Source: Nocardioides scoriae (GTDB lineage Bacteria; Actinomycetota; Actinomycetes; Propionibacteriales; Nocardioidaceae). From it: a stretch of DNA of 64,000 bases. Shown here piece after piece: positions 1-8,667 of the stretch (within the stretch, counting starts at the first letter, position 1; each line of letters opens with the position of its first letter). The notes beneath the pieces were generated by a model, which saw only the letters and a list, made by a program, of their open reading frames with translations, searched no databases and was not told the origin of the DNA. Made by a program: the position numbers and the translations under genes. The stretch covers positions 2,232,001 through 2,296,000 of the forward strand of contig NZ_LT629757.1 of NCBI RefSeq assembly GCF_900104965.1. The letters run 5' to 3'.

Positions 1-490
1 CCGGGACGATCCGCTCGCCGTGGGTCTCGCGAGCCACGATGAACGGGGTCATCTCCAGGCTCTTCTCGCGCACGTCGATGATGTCGTGCGCGTCGACCTG
101 GTAGGACGGGATGTCGACCTTCTTGCCGTTGACGCGGAAGTGACCGTGCACGACGAGCTGGCGGGCGTGACGACGCGTGCGGGCGAAGCCGGCGCGGTAG
201 ACCACGTTGTCGAGGCGGCACTCGAGGAGCTGCAGCAGGTTGTCACCGGTCTTGCCGGCACGACGCGCTGCCTCCTCGTAGTAGTTGTGGAACTGCTTCT
301 CCATCACGCCGTAGGTGAAGCGCGCCTTCTGCTTCTCCTGCAGCTGGTTGCGGTACTCGGACTCCTTGATGCGGGTCCGTCCGTGCTGGCCGGGAGCGTA
401 GGGGCGCTTCTCGAACGCCTTGTCCTCACCGACGAGGTCGACACCGAGACGGCGCGACTTCTTGGTCATGGGGCCGATGTAACGAGCCAT
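1..490 (-). CDS. rpsD: 30S ribosomal protein S4, C-terminus cut by the window edge
   Basis: Primary 16S rRNA-binding protein that nucleates assembly of the small-subunit body. The visible 163 residues begin [16 protein letters not shown] and contain the S4 RNA-binding domain ([19 protein letters not shown], then [18 protein letters not shown]). The start is the ATG at 490. The frame runs off the left edge, so the last residues are missing. It is the last visible gene of the rpsM-rpsK-rpsD part of the block, 29 nt after rpsK. In many bacteria S4 represses this operon; no S4 target structure could be recognised here. Confidence 0.97.
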   Translation of the reverse strand, partial: MARYIGPMTKKSRRLGVDLVGEDKAFEKRPYAPGQHGRTRIKESEYRNQLQEKQKARFTYGVMEKQFHNYYEEAARRAGKTGDNLLQLLECRLDNVVYRAGFARTRRHARQLVVHGHFRVNGKKVDIPSYQVDAHDIIDVREKSLEMTPFIVARETHGERIVP

Positions 491-519
491 GGGTCGTAAG
501 TCTCCTGTTCAGTCTCGGG

Positions 520-927
520 TCAGACGCGCCGGCGCTTGGGCGGGCGGCAACCGTTGTGGGGGGTGGGCGTGACGTCCTGGATGGTGCCGACCTCGAGGCC
601 GATCGCACCCAGCGAGCGGATCGCGGTCTCGCGACCCGAGCCCGGGCCCTTGACGAACACGTCGATCTTCTTCATCCCGTGGTCCATCGCCCGACGGCCA
701 GCGGCCTCGGCGGCCATCTGCGCGGCGAACGGCGTGGACTTGCGCGAGCCCTTGAAGCCGACGGTGCCGGCAGAGGCCCACGAGATGACCGCACCCGTGG
801 GGTCGGTGATCGTGACGATCGTGTTGTTGAACGTGCTCTTGATGTGGGCTTCGCCCTGAGCGACGTTCTTCTTCTCCTTGCGGCGCACCTTCTTGGCGCC
901 GGCCGCGCTGCGGCTCTTGGGGGGCAT
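520..927 (-). CDS. rpsK: 30S ribosomal protein S11
   Basis: S11 lies on the platform of the 30S subunit near the mRNA exit and contacts S7 and S18. The 135-residue protein has a basic N-terminus ([20 protein letters not shown]), the core INTFNNT-type segment seen here as [14 protein letters not shown], and the conserved tail [18 protein letters not shown]. Its length is normal for actinobacteria. It lies between rpsM and rpsD and is presumably co-transcribed with them. Confidence 0.98.
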   Translation of the reverse strand: MPPKSRSAAGAKKVRRKEKKNVAQGEAHIKSTFNNTIVTITDPTGAVISWASAGTVGFKGSRKSTPFAAQMAAEAAGRRAMDHGMKKIDVFVKGPGSGRETAIRSLGAIGLEVGTIQDVTPTPHNGCRPPKRRRV

Positions 928-986
928 GCAGTACTCCTGAAGTCTTCTGGTGTCAGTTGTAGGCGGTGCTCAGGCGGGGCCTGAGG

Positions 987-1361
987 TCACTTCGCCTTCT
1001 TCTTGCCGGCGACGGTGCGCTTGGGACCCTTGCGGGTGCGCGCGTTGGTCTTGGTCCGCTGTCCGCGCACGGGCAGGCCCATGCGGTGACGACGACCCTG
1101 GTAGCTGCCGATCTCGATCTTGCGGCGGATGTCCGCCTGGACCTCGCGACGGAGGTCACCCTCGATCTTGTAGTCGGCTTCGATGGCGTCACGGAGCTTG
1201 ACCAGCTCGTCGTCGCCCAGGGTGTGGACGCGCGCGTTCGGGTCGATGCCCGTCGCGGCCAGGAGCTTCTGGGAGCGGGTACGGCCGATGCCGTAGATGT
1301 AGGTGAGTGCGATCTCGATGCGCTTCTCGCGCGGGAGGTCGACACCAACGAGGCGTGCCAT
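987..1361 (-). CDS. rpsM: 30S ribosomal protein S13
   Basis: Head protein of the 30S subunit that forms bridges to L5 and contacts P-site tRNA through its basic tail. The start is the ATG at 1361 ([20 protein letters not shown]). The frame stays open upstream, but S13 family members start here. The helix-two-turn-helix signature ([15 protein letters not shown]) and the basic C-terminus ([18 protein letters not shown]) are intact. 124 residues, normal length. It follows rpmJ by about 150 nt. Confidence 0.97.
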   Translation of the reverse strand: MARLVGVDLPREKRIEIALTYIYGIGRTRSQKLLAATGIDPNARVHTLGDDELVKLRDAIEADYKIEGDLRREVQADIRRKIEIGSYQGRRHRMGLPVRGQRTKTNARTRKGPKRTVAGKKKAK

Positions 1362-1512
1362 GGTGGTGGCCCTTCTGTGGATCACGGTGGTCTGGTCGTG
1401 TCGCGCCCCGCCGAGCGGCGGGCTCCGGCCATCCGTTCCGGAGGTGTGTCAGGCCTGGAGGCCCTGAGCGATCACGTGGTGGATGTCTTCAGTTGTGGGG
1501 CGGAGCCGGGGC

Positions 1513-1626
1513 TCAGCCCTGGCGCTGCTTGTGACGCGGGTTCTCGCAGATCACCATGACGCGGCCGTGGCGACGGATCACCTTGCACTTGTCACAGATC
1601 GGCTTGACGCTCGGGTTGACCTTCAT
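1513..1626 (-). CDS. rpmJ: 50S ribosomal protein L36, zinc-binding form
   Basis: A 37-residue protein, [20 protein letters not shown] and onward, ending NPRHKQRQG. It carries the C-x2-C, C and H ligands of the zinc-ribbon (C+) form of L36. It was found by reading the minus strand between infA and rpsM; the gene is very short. The start ATG at 1626 lies 30 nt after the infA stop. Having the C+ form here suggests that any zinc-free paralogue would be encoded elsewhere. Confidence 0.95.
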   Translation of the reverse strand: MKVNPSVKPICDKCKVIRRHGRVMVICENPRHKQRQG

Positions 1627-1656
1627 GTCAGCCCTTTCTGGGTCGGCTGGATGCGG

Positions 1657-1878
1657 TTACTTGTACCGGTAGACGATCCGACCCCGGGTGAGGTCGTACG
1701 GCGACAGCTCCACCACCACGCGGTCCTCGGGGAGGATCCGGATGTAGTGCTGGCGCATCTTGCCGCTGATGTGGGCGAGCACCTTGTGTCCGTTGGAGAG
1801 CTCCACCCGGAACATGGCATTGGGGAGGGCCTCCACGACGGAGCCCTCCATCTCGATCACGCCTTCTTTCTTCGGCAT
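1657..1878 (-). CDS. infA: Translation initiation factor IF-1
   Basis: IF-1 binds the ribosomal A site during initiation and assists IF-2 and IF-3. The 73-residue product starts [20 protein letters not shown] and is a single S1/OB fold with the typical [17 protein letters not shown] segment. It is preceded by 260 nt without a gene that contains a plausible promoter, so infA-rpmJ-rpsM-rpsK-rpsD may be a separate transcription unit as well as being read from upstream. Confidence 0.98.
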   Translation of the reverse strand: MPKKEGVIEMEGSVVEALPNAMFRVELSNGHKVLAHISGKMRQHYIRILPEDRVVVELSPYDLTRGRIVYRYK

Positions 1879-2082
1879 GTCCTCCGCAATCTGCTCGTCC
1901 GTTGTCTACCGTCGGCCCGGGAACCTCCCCGGCACCGTGACGGTGACGCGGGGTGGACCTCGTGGAGCGGCTCCGTGAGCCTCAACCCCGGGCGCGCCGC
2001 ACGTCCTCGTGACGAGGAAGGATGCGAGGGTCCGGGCAGCCGCGAGGCACCACGAAACGAGCCCACGTTGGGCCAAGGAGAG

Positions 2083-2113
2083 AGTCTAGGTCACAACCCG
2101 GTCCCAGCGTTAA
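2083..2113 (-). promoter_or_regulatory. Candidate promoter for infA-rpmJ-rpsM-rpsK-rpsD
   Basis: In the 260-nt gap before infA the minus strand reads TAGACT (2083-2088), a good -10 hexamer, with TTAACG (2108-2113) 19 nt upstream as a weak -35. This would give a leader of roughly 200 nt. The -10 match is good but the spacing is long, so the site is tentative. I see nothing else clear in the gap 1879-2138. Confidence 0.35.
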
Positions 2114-2138
2114 TCGTGGGAGCCCCCGCCCCGCGCGG

Positions 2139-2870
2139 TCAGCGAGCGTGACGGGCGACGAAGTTGGCGAGCACCGTCATCGGGTGCAGCACCTCGACGC
2201 TCCGGGCCACCTCGGTCAGTGCCTGCGCCTCCTGCGGCGGGAAGTAGCCCGCGTGGCGGTAGACCTCGATGCGCGTGCACACCCCGTCGACGTCGAGCTC
2301 GGGGTGGAACTGGGTGGCGTAGCCGTTCTCGCCCACCCGGAAGGCCTGCACCGGGCACGCCTCGGAGGTGGCGAGCAGGACCGCGCCGGGCGGCAGCGTG
2401 GTCATCGACTCCTTGTGCCCGCCGTACGCCGCGAAGGCGCGCGGGACGCCGGCGAAGAGCGGGTCGCGCAGGCCCTCGTCGGTGAGCGTGACCGACAGCG
2501 GGCCGACCGGTTCGGGGAAGGACCGGTCGACCACCCCGCCGCGGTGCAGCCCCAGCGTGCCGATGCCGTAGCAGGCACCCAGGAACGGGAAGTCGCGCTG
2601 CTCCACCTCGTCGAGCAGCCGTCCGAGCTGGTCCTCGGCCCGCAGCTGGACCGCCGACTTGGTGGCCGGGTCGTCGCTGGCGTTCCAGGGCCCGCCTCCC
2701 AGGACCACACCGGACCACGCGTCGAGGTCGAGCGCCGGCAGGTCGTGGGCGTGCACGTCCACGCGCGGCAGGGTCGCCTCGTCGAGACCGGTGAAGCGCA
2801 GGAACGCGTCGTACTCGTCGTCCGCGGCCGCCTGCTCGGCCCGGATCGAGATCAGCAGGAAGGGCCGCAC
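2139..2870 (-). CDS. Class I glutamine amidotransferase-like protein (GMP synthase-like domain)
   Basis: A stand-alone class I glutamine amidotransferase domain of 243 residues. The nucleophile is Cys100 in FPFLGACYGIGTLG, and the partner His189 and Glu191 lie in TQFHPELD, so the triad looks intact. The oxyanion loop is VVLGGGPWNASD. The acceptor substrate cannot be told from sequence; relatives are often annotated simply as GMP synthase-like. It starts 10 nt after the map stop and so appears to be read with adk-map. An amidotransferase is not a usual member of the spc block between map and infA. Confidence 0.85.
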   Translation of the reverse strand: MRPFLLISIRAEQAAADDEYDAFLRFTGLDEATLPRVDVHAHDLPALDLDAWSGVVLGGGPWNASDDPATKSAVQLRAEDQLGRLLDEVEQRDFPFLGACYGIGTLGLHRGGVVDRSFPEPVGPLSVTLTDEGLRDPLFAGVPRAFAAYGGHKESMTTLPPGAVLLATSEACPVQAFRVGENGYATQFHPELDVDGVCTRIEVYRHAGYFPPQEAQALTEVARSVEVLHPMTVLANFVARHAR

Positions 2871-2880
2871 CGGTCGGGGC

Positions 2881-3720
2881 TCAGTCCCCGCCGTAGGGCA
2901 GGCCGAGCTCGGCGAGCCGGGACCGCCCGCCGTCGACGGCGGTGAGGATCCACGGGCCGTCGGGCGTGAGGGTGAAGGTGTGCTCGAAGTGCGCGGCCCA
3001 GCTGCCGTCCTCGGACAGCACCGTCCACTCGTCGTCGTCGAGCACCGGGTGCTTGCTGCCGAGGGTGACCATGGGCTCCACGGCGAGGGCCAGGCCCCGC
3101 TCGAGCTTCGGCCCGCGGCCGGCGCGGCCGTAGTTGGGCACGTTGGGGGGCTGGTGCATCGCGGTCCCGATGCCGTGTCCGGTGAACTCCTCGACGATCC
3201 CCCAGGTGCCGCCGCTCGGGTGCGGCTGCGAGCGGACGTGCTGCTCGACGGCGTGGGAGATGTCGGTGACGCGGCCGCCGAGGCGGGCCGCGGCGAACCC
3301 CGCCCACATCGACTCCTCGGTGACGCGCATCAGCTCGAGCACGTCGGGGCGGGTCTCCCCCACGGCGACGGTGATCGCGGCGTCGCCGTGCCAGCCGTCG
3401 ACGATCGCACCGCAGTCGATCGAGACGACGTCGCCCGGCTCGAGGACGCGCGGCCCGGGGATGCCGTGGACCACCTGGTCGTTGACCGAGGCGCAGATGC
3501 TCGCGGGGAACGGCGGGTCGCCGTACCCGAGGAAGCTGGGGGTGCCGCCCCCGTCGCGGATGTGCCGCTCGGCGATCGCGTCGAGGTCGGCGGTGCTGAC
3601 GCCGGGACGCACGGCCTCGCGCAGCACCTCCAGCGTGCGGCCGACCAGCAGGCCGGCCACGCGCATCCGGGCGATCTGGTCGGGGGTCTTGATCTCGACC
3701 CCGCGGTCACGCAGACCCAT
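2881..3720 (-). CDS. map: Methionine aminopeptidase type I
   Basis: Removes the initiator methionine from nascent proteins. The 279-residue protein has the pita-bread fold signatures: metal ligands Asp and Asp in SIDCGAIVDGWHGDAA, His in EFTGHGIGTAMHQPP, Glu in LAVEPMVTLG and Glu in HFEHTFTLTPDG. It is a little longer than the E. coli enzyme. The start ATG is 3 nt after the adk stop, so the two genes are almost certainly translationally coupled. The secY-adk-map order is standard for actinobacteria. Confidence 0.97.
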   Translation of the reverse strand: MGLRDRGVEIKTPDQIARMRVAGLLVGRTLEVLREAVRPGVSTADLDAIAERHIRDGGGTPSFLGYGDPPFPASICASVNDQVVHGIPGPRVLEPGDVVSIDCGAIVDGWHGDAAITVAVGETRPDVLELMRVTEESMWAGFAAARLGGRVTDISHAVEQHVRSQPHPSGGTWGIVEEFTGHGIGTAMHQPPNVPNYGRAGRGPKLERGLALAVEPMVTLGSKHPVLDDDEWTVLSEDGSWAAHFEHTFTLTPDGPWILTAVDGGRSRLAELGLPYGGD

Positions 3721-3723
3721 GGC

Positions 3724-4299
3724 TCAGCTCTGCCGGACGTCCTGGAGCGCACCGAAGATGCGCTGCGTGACGTCCTCGACCTCGCCCATGCCGTCGACCT
3801 CGATGAGCAGGCCCCGCTCGCGGTAGACCTCGATGAGCGGCTCGGTCTGCTCGGTGTAGACCTCCTGGCGACGACGGATCACCTCTTCGGTGTCGTCGCT
3901 GCGGCCGTCGGTCTCGGCACGGTGCAGCAACCGCTGCACCAGCTCCTCGGCGTCGACGGTCAGCACCACCACGGCGTCGAGCTCGTGCCCGGTGTGCTTG
4001 ATCATCCCGTCGAGCTCCTCGACCTGGGCCAGGGTGCGGGGGTAGCCGTCGAGCAGGAAGCCGGGCTCGGCGTCGCGCTCGTCGATGCGGTTGCGGACCA
4101 TGAGGTTGGTGACCTCGTCGGGGACGTACTCCCCGGAGTCCATGAACTCCTGGGCCTTCCTGCCGAGCTCGGTCCCCTGCGACACGTTGGCCCGGAAGAT
4201 GTCACCGGTCGAGATGGCGGGGATGCCGAAGTGGGTGGCCACGTGCTTGGCCTGGGTGCCCTTGCCGGCGCCGGGAGGGCCCATGAAGATCATTCGCAT
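3724..4299 (-). CDS. adk: Adenylate kinase, short-lid form
   Basis: Interconverts ATP and AMP with two ADP. The P-loop GPPGAGKGTQAKH lies at residues 7-19, the AMP-binding region follows (STGDIFRANV), and LLDGYPRTLAQ is the conserved Arg-containing motif. The 191-residue length and the absence of a four-cysteine lid indicate the short, zinc-free form usual in actinobacteria. The start ATG shares one base with the TAA stop of secY (TAATG), so translation is coupled to secretion-channel synthesis. Confidence 0.98.
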   Translation of the reverse strand: MRMIFMGPPGAGKGTQAKHVATHFGIPAISTGDIFRANVSQGTELGRKAQEFMDSGEYVPDEVTNLMVRNRIDERDAEPGFLLDGYPRTLAQVEELDGMIKHTGHELDAVVVLTVDAEELVQRLLHRAETDGRSDDTEEVIRRRQEVYTEQTEPLIEVYRERGLLIEVDGMGEVEDVTQRIFGALQDVRQS

Positions 4300-5594
4300 T
4301 AACGGAGGAATCCTTCGTAGTTGCGCTGCTGGAGCTGGCTCTCGATCTGCTTCACCGTGTCGAGGGCGACCCCGACCATGATCAGCAGCGACGTGCCGCC
4401 GAAGGGGAAGTTCTGGTTGGCGTTGACCACGATGAGCGCGACCAGCGGGATCAACGAGATCAGACCGAGGTAGAGCGCACCCGGCAGCGTGATGCGGGAC
4501 AGGACGTAGGAGAGGTACTCCTCGGTCGGCTTGCCTGCCCGGATCCCGGGAATGAAACCGCCGTACTTCTTCATGTTGTCCGCGACCTCTTCGGGGTTGA
4601 AGTTGATCGCGACGTAGAAGTAGGTGAAGAAGATGATCAGCAGGAAGTACGCGATCATGTAGAGGGGGTGGTCACCCCGCACGAAGTAGGTCGAGATCCA
4701 GCGCACCCACGGTGCGTCGGAGCCCTGGTTGAACTGCACCGCCATGGCCGGCAGGTAGAGCAGGCTCGAGGCGAAGATGACGGGGATGATGCCGGCCTGG
4801 TTGACCTTGAGCGGGACGTACGTCGAGGAGCCGCCGAACATCTTGCGGCCCACCATGCGACGGGCGTACTGCACCGGGATGCGGCGCTGCGCCTGCTCGA
4901 TGAACACGACCGCCGCCATCACGACGAGGCCGATCACCAGCACCGAGCCGAAGATCCACGGGCCGCGGGACTGCTGGACGCCCCACAGGGCGCCCGGGAA
5001 GGTGGCGACGACCTGGGTGAAGATGAGGATGGACATGCCGTTGCCGACGCCGCGCTCGGTGATGAGCTCGCCGAACCACATGATGATCGCCGTGCCGGCG
5101 GTCATGGTCAGCACCATCAGGACCGAGGCCCAGACGGTCTCGTTGTACATCAGCGGCTGCGTGCAGTCGGGCAGCAGGTTGCGCGAGCGCGCCAGCGCCA
5201 CGATGCCGGTGGCCTGGAGGACGGCCAGCGCCAGCGTCAGGTAGCGGGTGTACTGCGTGATCTTCGTCTGGCCGGACTGGCCCTCCTTCTTGAGGGCCTC
5301 CAGCCGTGGGATCACGACCACCAGCAGCTGCAGGATGATGCTCGCCGTGATGTAGGGCATCACGCCCAGGGCGAAGATCGTCAGCTGCAGCAGGGCGCCG
5401 CCGGAGAACAGGTTGATCAGGCCGTAGACGCCGCTGTCCGCGGTGGCCTGGAAGCACTGCTGGACGTTGGGGACGTTGACGCCCGGGGCGGGGATCTGCG
5501 AGCCGAGCCGGAAGATGGCGACGATGGCCAGCACGAACAACAGCTTCTTGCGCAGGTCCGGTGTCCGGAATGCGTTGGCGAATGCGCTGAGCAA
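4299..5594 (-). CDS. secY: Preprotein translocase subunit SecY
   Basis: Channel-forming subunit of the SecYEG translocon. 431 residues with ten predicted membrane helices. The N-terminus LSAFANAFRTPDLRKKLLFV and the cytoplasmic segment GMSILIFTQVVATFPG are typical. The start is a TTG at 5594 preceded by a close GAGAGGG Shine-Dalgarno site; family alignment supports it because actinobacterial SecY proteins begin at this residue. The gene is separated from rplO by 138 nt containing a strong hairpin. Confidence 0.97.
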   Translation of the reverse strand: MLSAFANAFRTPDLRKKLLFVLAIVAIFRLGSQIPAPGVNVPNVQQCFQATADSGVYGLINLFSGGALLQLTIFALGVMPYITASIILQLLVVVIPRLEALKKEGQSGQTKITQYTRYLTLALAVLQATGIVALARSRNLLPDCTQPLMYNETVWASVLMVLTMTAGTAIIMWFGELITERGVGNGMSILIFTQVVATFPGALWGVQQSRGPWIFGSVLVIGLVVMAAVVFIEQAQRRIPVQYARRMVGRKMFGGSSTYVPLKVNQAGIIPVIFASSLLYLPAMAVQFNQGSDAPWVRWISTYFVRGDHPLYMIAYFLLIIFFTYFYVAINFNPEEVADNMKKYGGFIPGIRAGKPTEEYLSYVLSRITLPGALYLGLISLIPLVALIVVNANQNFPFGGTSLLIMVGVALDTVKQIESQLQQRNYEGFLR

Positions 5595-5660
5595 CTGGCC
5601 CTCTCAAACTTCTGGCGGCCTGCCGGGGGCGGGCCTGGTCCTAGATCCGTGGAAGCCTAA

Positions 5661-5712
5661 CAGGGCAGGACGCTCCCCCACCGGCCGGAGCCGTGGGGAA
5701 CGTCCTGCCCTG
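5661..5712 (-). terminator. Long intercistronic hairpin between rplO and secY
   Basis: A 12-bp perfect stem (5661-5672 with 5701-5712, CAGGGCAGGACG and its complement) encloses a second stem (TCCCCCAC against GTGGGGA, one bulged C). It lies 20 nt downstream of the rplO stop and about 66 nt before the secY start, in the transcript direction. It has no U-tract. It may be a partial terminator or processing site that sets SecY output apart from the ribosomal proteins. Confidence 0.6.
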
Positions 5713-5732
5713 CGGCGAGGAGCTGCTGCGGG

Positions 5733-6173
5733 TCAGAGCTCGGTCACGGAGCCACCGGCTGCCGCGATCTTCTCCTTGGCGGAGGCGGAGAACTTGTCGG
5801 CCGTGACCTGCACGGCGACCGAGATCTCCCCCTGGCCCAGCACCTTGACGGGAGCGCCCTTGCGGACGGCACCCCGTGCGACGAGGTCGGCCACCGTGAT
5901 GGTGCCGCCCTCGGGGAAGAGCTGGTCGATGCGGTCGAGGTTGACGACCTGGAACTCGACCTTGAAGGGGTTCTTGAAGCCCTTGAGCTTCGGCAGCCGC
6001 ATGTGCAGCGGCATCTGTCCACCCTCGAAGGCGGCCGAGACCTGGTAGCGGGCCTTGGTGCCCTTGGTTCCGCGACCGGCGGTCTTGCCCTTGGAGGCCT
6101 CACCGCGACCCACGCGGGTCTTGGCGGTCTTGGCCCCGGGGGCGGGACGCAGGTGGTGCAGCTTGAGCGTCAT
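5733..6173 (-). CDS. rplO: 50S ribosomal protein L15
   Basis: Late-assembly 23S-binding protein. 146 residues starting [20 protein letters not shown], with the glycine-rich rRNA-binding N-terminal arm ([20 protein letters not shown]) and the L15/L18e fold behind it. The ATG shares one base with the rpmD stop (TGATG). A strong hairpin follows the stop codon. Confidence 0.98.
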   Translation of the reverse strand: MTLKLHHLRPAPGAKTAKTRVGRGEASKGKTAGRGTKGTKARYQVSAAFEGGQMPLHMRLPKLKGFKNPFKVEFQVVNLDRIDQLFPEGGTITVADLVARGAVRKGAPVKVLGQGEISVAVQVTADKFSASAKEKIAAAGGSVTEL

Positions 6174-6355
6174 CAGTCAACCTCCTCGACCGTCACCATG
6201 TGACGGACGGTGTGGACCATGCCCCGGACCTCGGGGCGGTCCTCCTTGACGACCACGTCACCGATCCGCTTGAGACCCAGCGAGCGCACGGTGTCGCGCT
6301 GGTTCTTCTTGCGGCCGATGGTGGACTTCTCCTGCTTGATCTTCAGGCGAGCCAT
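6173..6355 (-). CDS. rpmD: 50S ribosomal protein L30
   Basis: A 60-residue L30, starting [20 protein letters not shown] and ending [12 protein letters not shown]. It is the short bacterial form with the ferredoxin-like fold. The start was placed at the ATG at 6355, which shares one base with the rpsE stop; the frame remains open upstream but that stretch is rpsE coding sequence. It couples to rplO by the same one-base overlap. Confidence 0.97.
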   Translation of the reverse strand: MARLKIKQEKSTIGRKKNQRDTVRSLGLKRIGDVVVKEDRPEVRGMVHTVRHMVTVEEVD

Positions 6356-6975
6356 CAGGAAGCCACCTCCTGGCTGACGCCCTCGGGCACCTCGGCCTTG
6401 GCGCGCAGCAGCGCGGCCGGGGCCACGTCCTCGACGCGCAGGCCGCGACGCGCGGCCACGGCCTCCGGCTCCTCGAGGGAGCGCAGCGCCTCCACCGTGG
6501 CGTGCACGATGTTGATCTGGTTGGAGGAGCCGAGCGACTTGCTGAGGATGTCGTGCACGCCGGCGCACTCCAGCACCGCACGGACCGGACCACCGGCGAT
6601 CACACCGGTACCGGGGGCGGCGGGGCGCAGGAACACCACGCCGGCCGCCTTCTCGCCCGTGACGGGGTGCGGGATGGTGCCCTGGATGCGGGGGACGCGG
6701 AAGAAGTTCTTCTTCGCCTCCTCGACGCCCTTGGCGATCGCCGCAGGCACCTCCTTGGCCTTGCCGTAGCCGACGCCGACCATGCCGTCGCCGTCACCGA
6801 CGATCACCAGGGCGGTGAAGCTGAAGCGACGACCACCCTTGACGACCTTGGCGACGCGGTTGATCGCGACGACGCGCTCGATGTACTGGCTCTTCTCCTG
6901 CTGGCCACCGCGACCACCGTCACGGCCACCGCGGCCGCCACCGGCGCGCTGTCCGCGCTGCTGGGATCCGCTCAT
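6355..6975 (-). CDS. rpsE: 30S ribosomal protein S5
   Basis: S5 helps form the mRNA entry tunnel and affects decoding accuracy. The core double-stranded-RNA-binding-like domain starts near residue 28 ([20 protein letters not shown]), followed by [20 protein letters not shown]. The first 27 residues are a Gly/Arg/Gln-rich extension ([20 protein letters not shown]), a kind of tail often seen in actinobacterial S5. 206 residues in all. It is 40 nt downstream of rplR. Confidence 0.98.
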   Translation of the reverse strand: MSGSQQRGQRAGGGRGGRDGGRGGQQEKSQYIERVVAINRVAKVVKGGRRFSFTALVIVGDGDGMVGVGYGKAKEVPAAIAKGVEEAKKNFFRVPRIQGTIPHPVTGEKAAGVVFLRPAAPGTGVIAGGPVRAVLECAGVHDILSKSLGSSNQINIVHATVEALRSLEEPEAVAARRGLRVEDVAPAALLRAKAEVPEGVSQEVAS

Positions 6976-7015
6976 GAGTTAACTCCCTTGAATGTCATGT
7001 CTGCACCGGTCGCCA

Positions 7016-7399
7016 TCAGAAGGCCAGGCCACCCTCGCGGGCGCCGTCCGCGAGGGCCGCGACGCGACCGTGGTACTTGTTGCCGGCGCGGTCGAAGACC
7101 ACGCCCTGGACACCGGCGGAGGTGGCGCGCTCGGCGACGAGCGCACCGACCTGACGGGCCTTGGCCGTCTTGTCGCCCTCGGAGGAGCGCACGTCGGCCT
7201 CCATCGTGGAGGCGTAGGCGAGCGTCTTGCCGACGAGGTCGTCGACCACCTGGACGGTGATGTGCTTCGAGGAGCGCGTCACCACCAGGCGGGGACGCTC
7301 GGCGGTGCCGTGCACCTTCTTGCGACCACGGATCTGACGACGCGTGCGCGACCTCAGCCGAGCCGAGGAGTGCTTGCCAGTCTTGAGTGAGATAGCCAT
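7016..7399 (-). CDS. rplR: 50S ribosomal protein L18
   Basis: 5S rRNA-binding protein of the central protuberance. The ATG at 7399 was chosen ([20 protein letters not shown], 127 residues). A GTG two codons upstream, overlapping the rplF stop as GTGA, is an alternative. The conserved [13 protein letters not shown] and the C-terminal [20 protein letters not shown] are present. Confidence 0.96.
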   Translation of the reverse strand: MAISLKTGKHSSARLRSRTRRQIRGRKKVHGTAERPRLVVTRSSKHITVQVVDDLVGKTLAYASTMEADVRSSEGDKTAKARQVGALVAERATSAGVQGVVFDRAGNKYHGRVAALADGAREGGLAF

Positions 7400-7401
7400 C
7401 G

Positions 7402-7941
7402 TCACTTACCAGCCTTTCCGACCTTGCGACGGATCTGCTCGCCTGCGTACCGCACGCCCTTGCCCTTGTAGGGCTCCGGCTTGCGCAGCTTGCGGATGTT
7501 GGCAGCGACCTCGCCGACGAGCTGCTTGTCGATGCCCTGGACGCCGAGGCGGGTGGGCGCCTCGACGGTGAACGTGATGCCCTCGGGCGCGTTGAACGTG
7601 ATCGAGTGCGAGTAGCCGAGCTGGAACTCCAGCTGCGTCGGGCCCTTGGAGAGCACGCGGTAGCCCACGCCGACGATCTCGAGCTTCTTCTCGTAGCCGT
7701 CGGTGACGCCGACGACCATGTTGTGGATCAGGGTCCGGGTCAGCCCGTGCAGCGCACGGTTGGTCCGGTGGTCGTCGGGGCGCTTGACCTCGAGGGTGCC
7801 GTCGACCTGCTCCACGGTGATGGGGGTGGCGACGGAGTGGCTCAGGGTGCCCTTGGGGCCCTTGACCGTCACCAGGTTGGACTGGACCTGCACGTCGACC
7901 CCGGACGGGACCGGGACGGGCAGCTTGCCGATTCGCGACAT
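7402..7941 (-). CDS. rplF: 50S ribosomal protein L6
   Basis: L6 sits near the GTPase-associated centre. It has two tandem alpha/beta repeats over 179 residues. The start is the ATG at 7941 ([20 protein letters not shown]); the frame is open upstream through the rpsH-rplF spacer, but that region is not conserved. The signature [19 protein letters not shown] near the C-terminus is intact. The stop may overlap the alternative GTG start of rplR. Confidence 0.97.
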   Translation of the reverse strand: MSRIGKLPVPVPSGVDVQVQSNLVTVKGPKGTLSHSVATPITVEQVDGTLEVKRPDDHRTNRALHGLTRTLIHNMVVGVTDGYEKKLEIVGVGYRVLSKGPTQLEFQLGYSHSITFNAPEGITFTVEAPTRLGVQGIDKQLVGEVAANIRKLRKPEPYKGKGVRYAGEQIRRKVGKAGK

Positions 7942-7963
7942 TGCTTCTACCTCAGCTTCCTGG

Positions 7964-8368
7964 TCACCAGACGTAGGCGAGGACTTCCCCACCCACGCCC
8001 TTGCTGTTGGCCTGACGGTCGGTCAGCAGGCCCTGGCTCGTCGAGATGATCGCGACGCCGAGGCCACCGAGGACCTTGGGCAGCGCGGTGCTCTTGGCGT
8101 AGACGCGCAGGCCGGGCTTGCTGATGCGGCGGACGCCGGCGATCGAGCGCTCACGGCTGCGGCCGTACTTCATCTGGATCTCGAGGGTCTTGCCCACGAC
8201 GCCCTCGTCGTCGGAGACCTCGAAGGAGGTGATGTAGCCCTCCTGCTTGAGGATCTCCGCGACGCCCTGCTTCAGCTTGCTGTAGGGCATCGTGACGGAG
8301 TCGTGGTACGCCTGGTTGGCGTTGCGCAGACGGGTGAGCATGTCTGCGATCGGGTCGGTCATCGTCAT
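7964..8368 (-). CDS. rpsH: 30S ribosomal protein S8
   Basis: Central-domain 16S-binding protein, 134 residues, starting [20 protein letters not shown] as in other actinobacteria. An ATG two codons later is possible. The C-terminal rRNA-binding motif ([20 protein letters not shown]) is complete. It follows rpsN with about 110 nt between, the widest spacer inside this part of the block. S8 is the translational regulator of the spc operon in E. coli; whether that holds here is not known. Confidence 0.98.
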   Translation of the reverse strand: MTMTDPIADMLTRLRNANQAYHDSVTMPYSKLKQGVAEILKQEGYITSFEVSDDEGVVGKTLEIQMKYGRSRERSIAGVRRISKPGLRVYAKSTALPKVLGGLGVAIISTSQGLLTDRQANSKGVGGEVLAYVW

Positions 8369-8480
8369 GGCCTGGTCGGCCCTTTCTCCACCCCGGTTTC
8401 GCGCTGTACCTCAGCGCGACCTGGAGCGATCGTCGTGTGGTGCTTGTCAGGTCGGGACGGGCCAGGTGGCCCGCCCCGGG

Positions 8481-8666
8481 TTACCAGGAGCTCTTGGTGA
8501 CGCCGGGCAGCTCGCCCCGGTGCGCCATCTCGCGCAGGCAGATCCGGCACAGGCCGAACTTGCGGTAGACGGCCTTGGGGCGGCCGCAGCGCTGGCAGCG
8601 CGTGTAGCCGCGCACCGCGAACTTGGGCTTGCGTGCGGCCTTGACCTTCAGTCCAGTCTTCGCCAT
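8481..8666 (-). CDS. rpsN: 30S ribosomal protein S14, type Z (zinc-binding)
   Basis: A short 61-residue S14 of the zinc-containing type. The two CxxC pairs are in [13 protein letters not shown] and [11 protein letters not shown]. It ends with the conserved [11 protein letters not shown]. Actinobacteria often carry a second, zinc-free S14 under Zur control elsewhere; this is the housekeeping copy in the spc block. The start ATG is one base downstream of the rplE stop. Confidence 0.98.
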   Translation of the reverse strand: MAKTGLKVKAARKPKFAVRGYTRCQRCGRPKAVYRKFGLCRICLREMAHRGELPGVTKSSW

Positions 8667-8667
8667 G

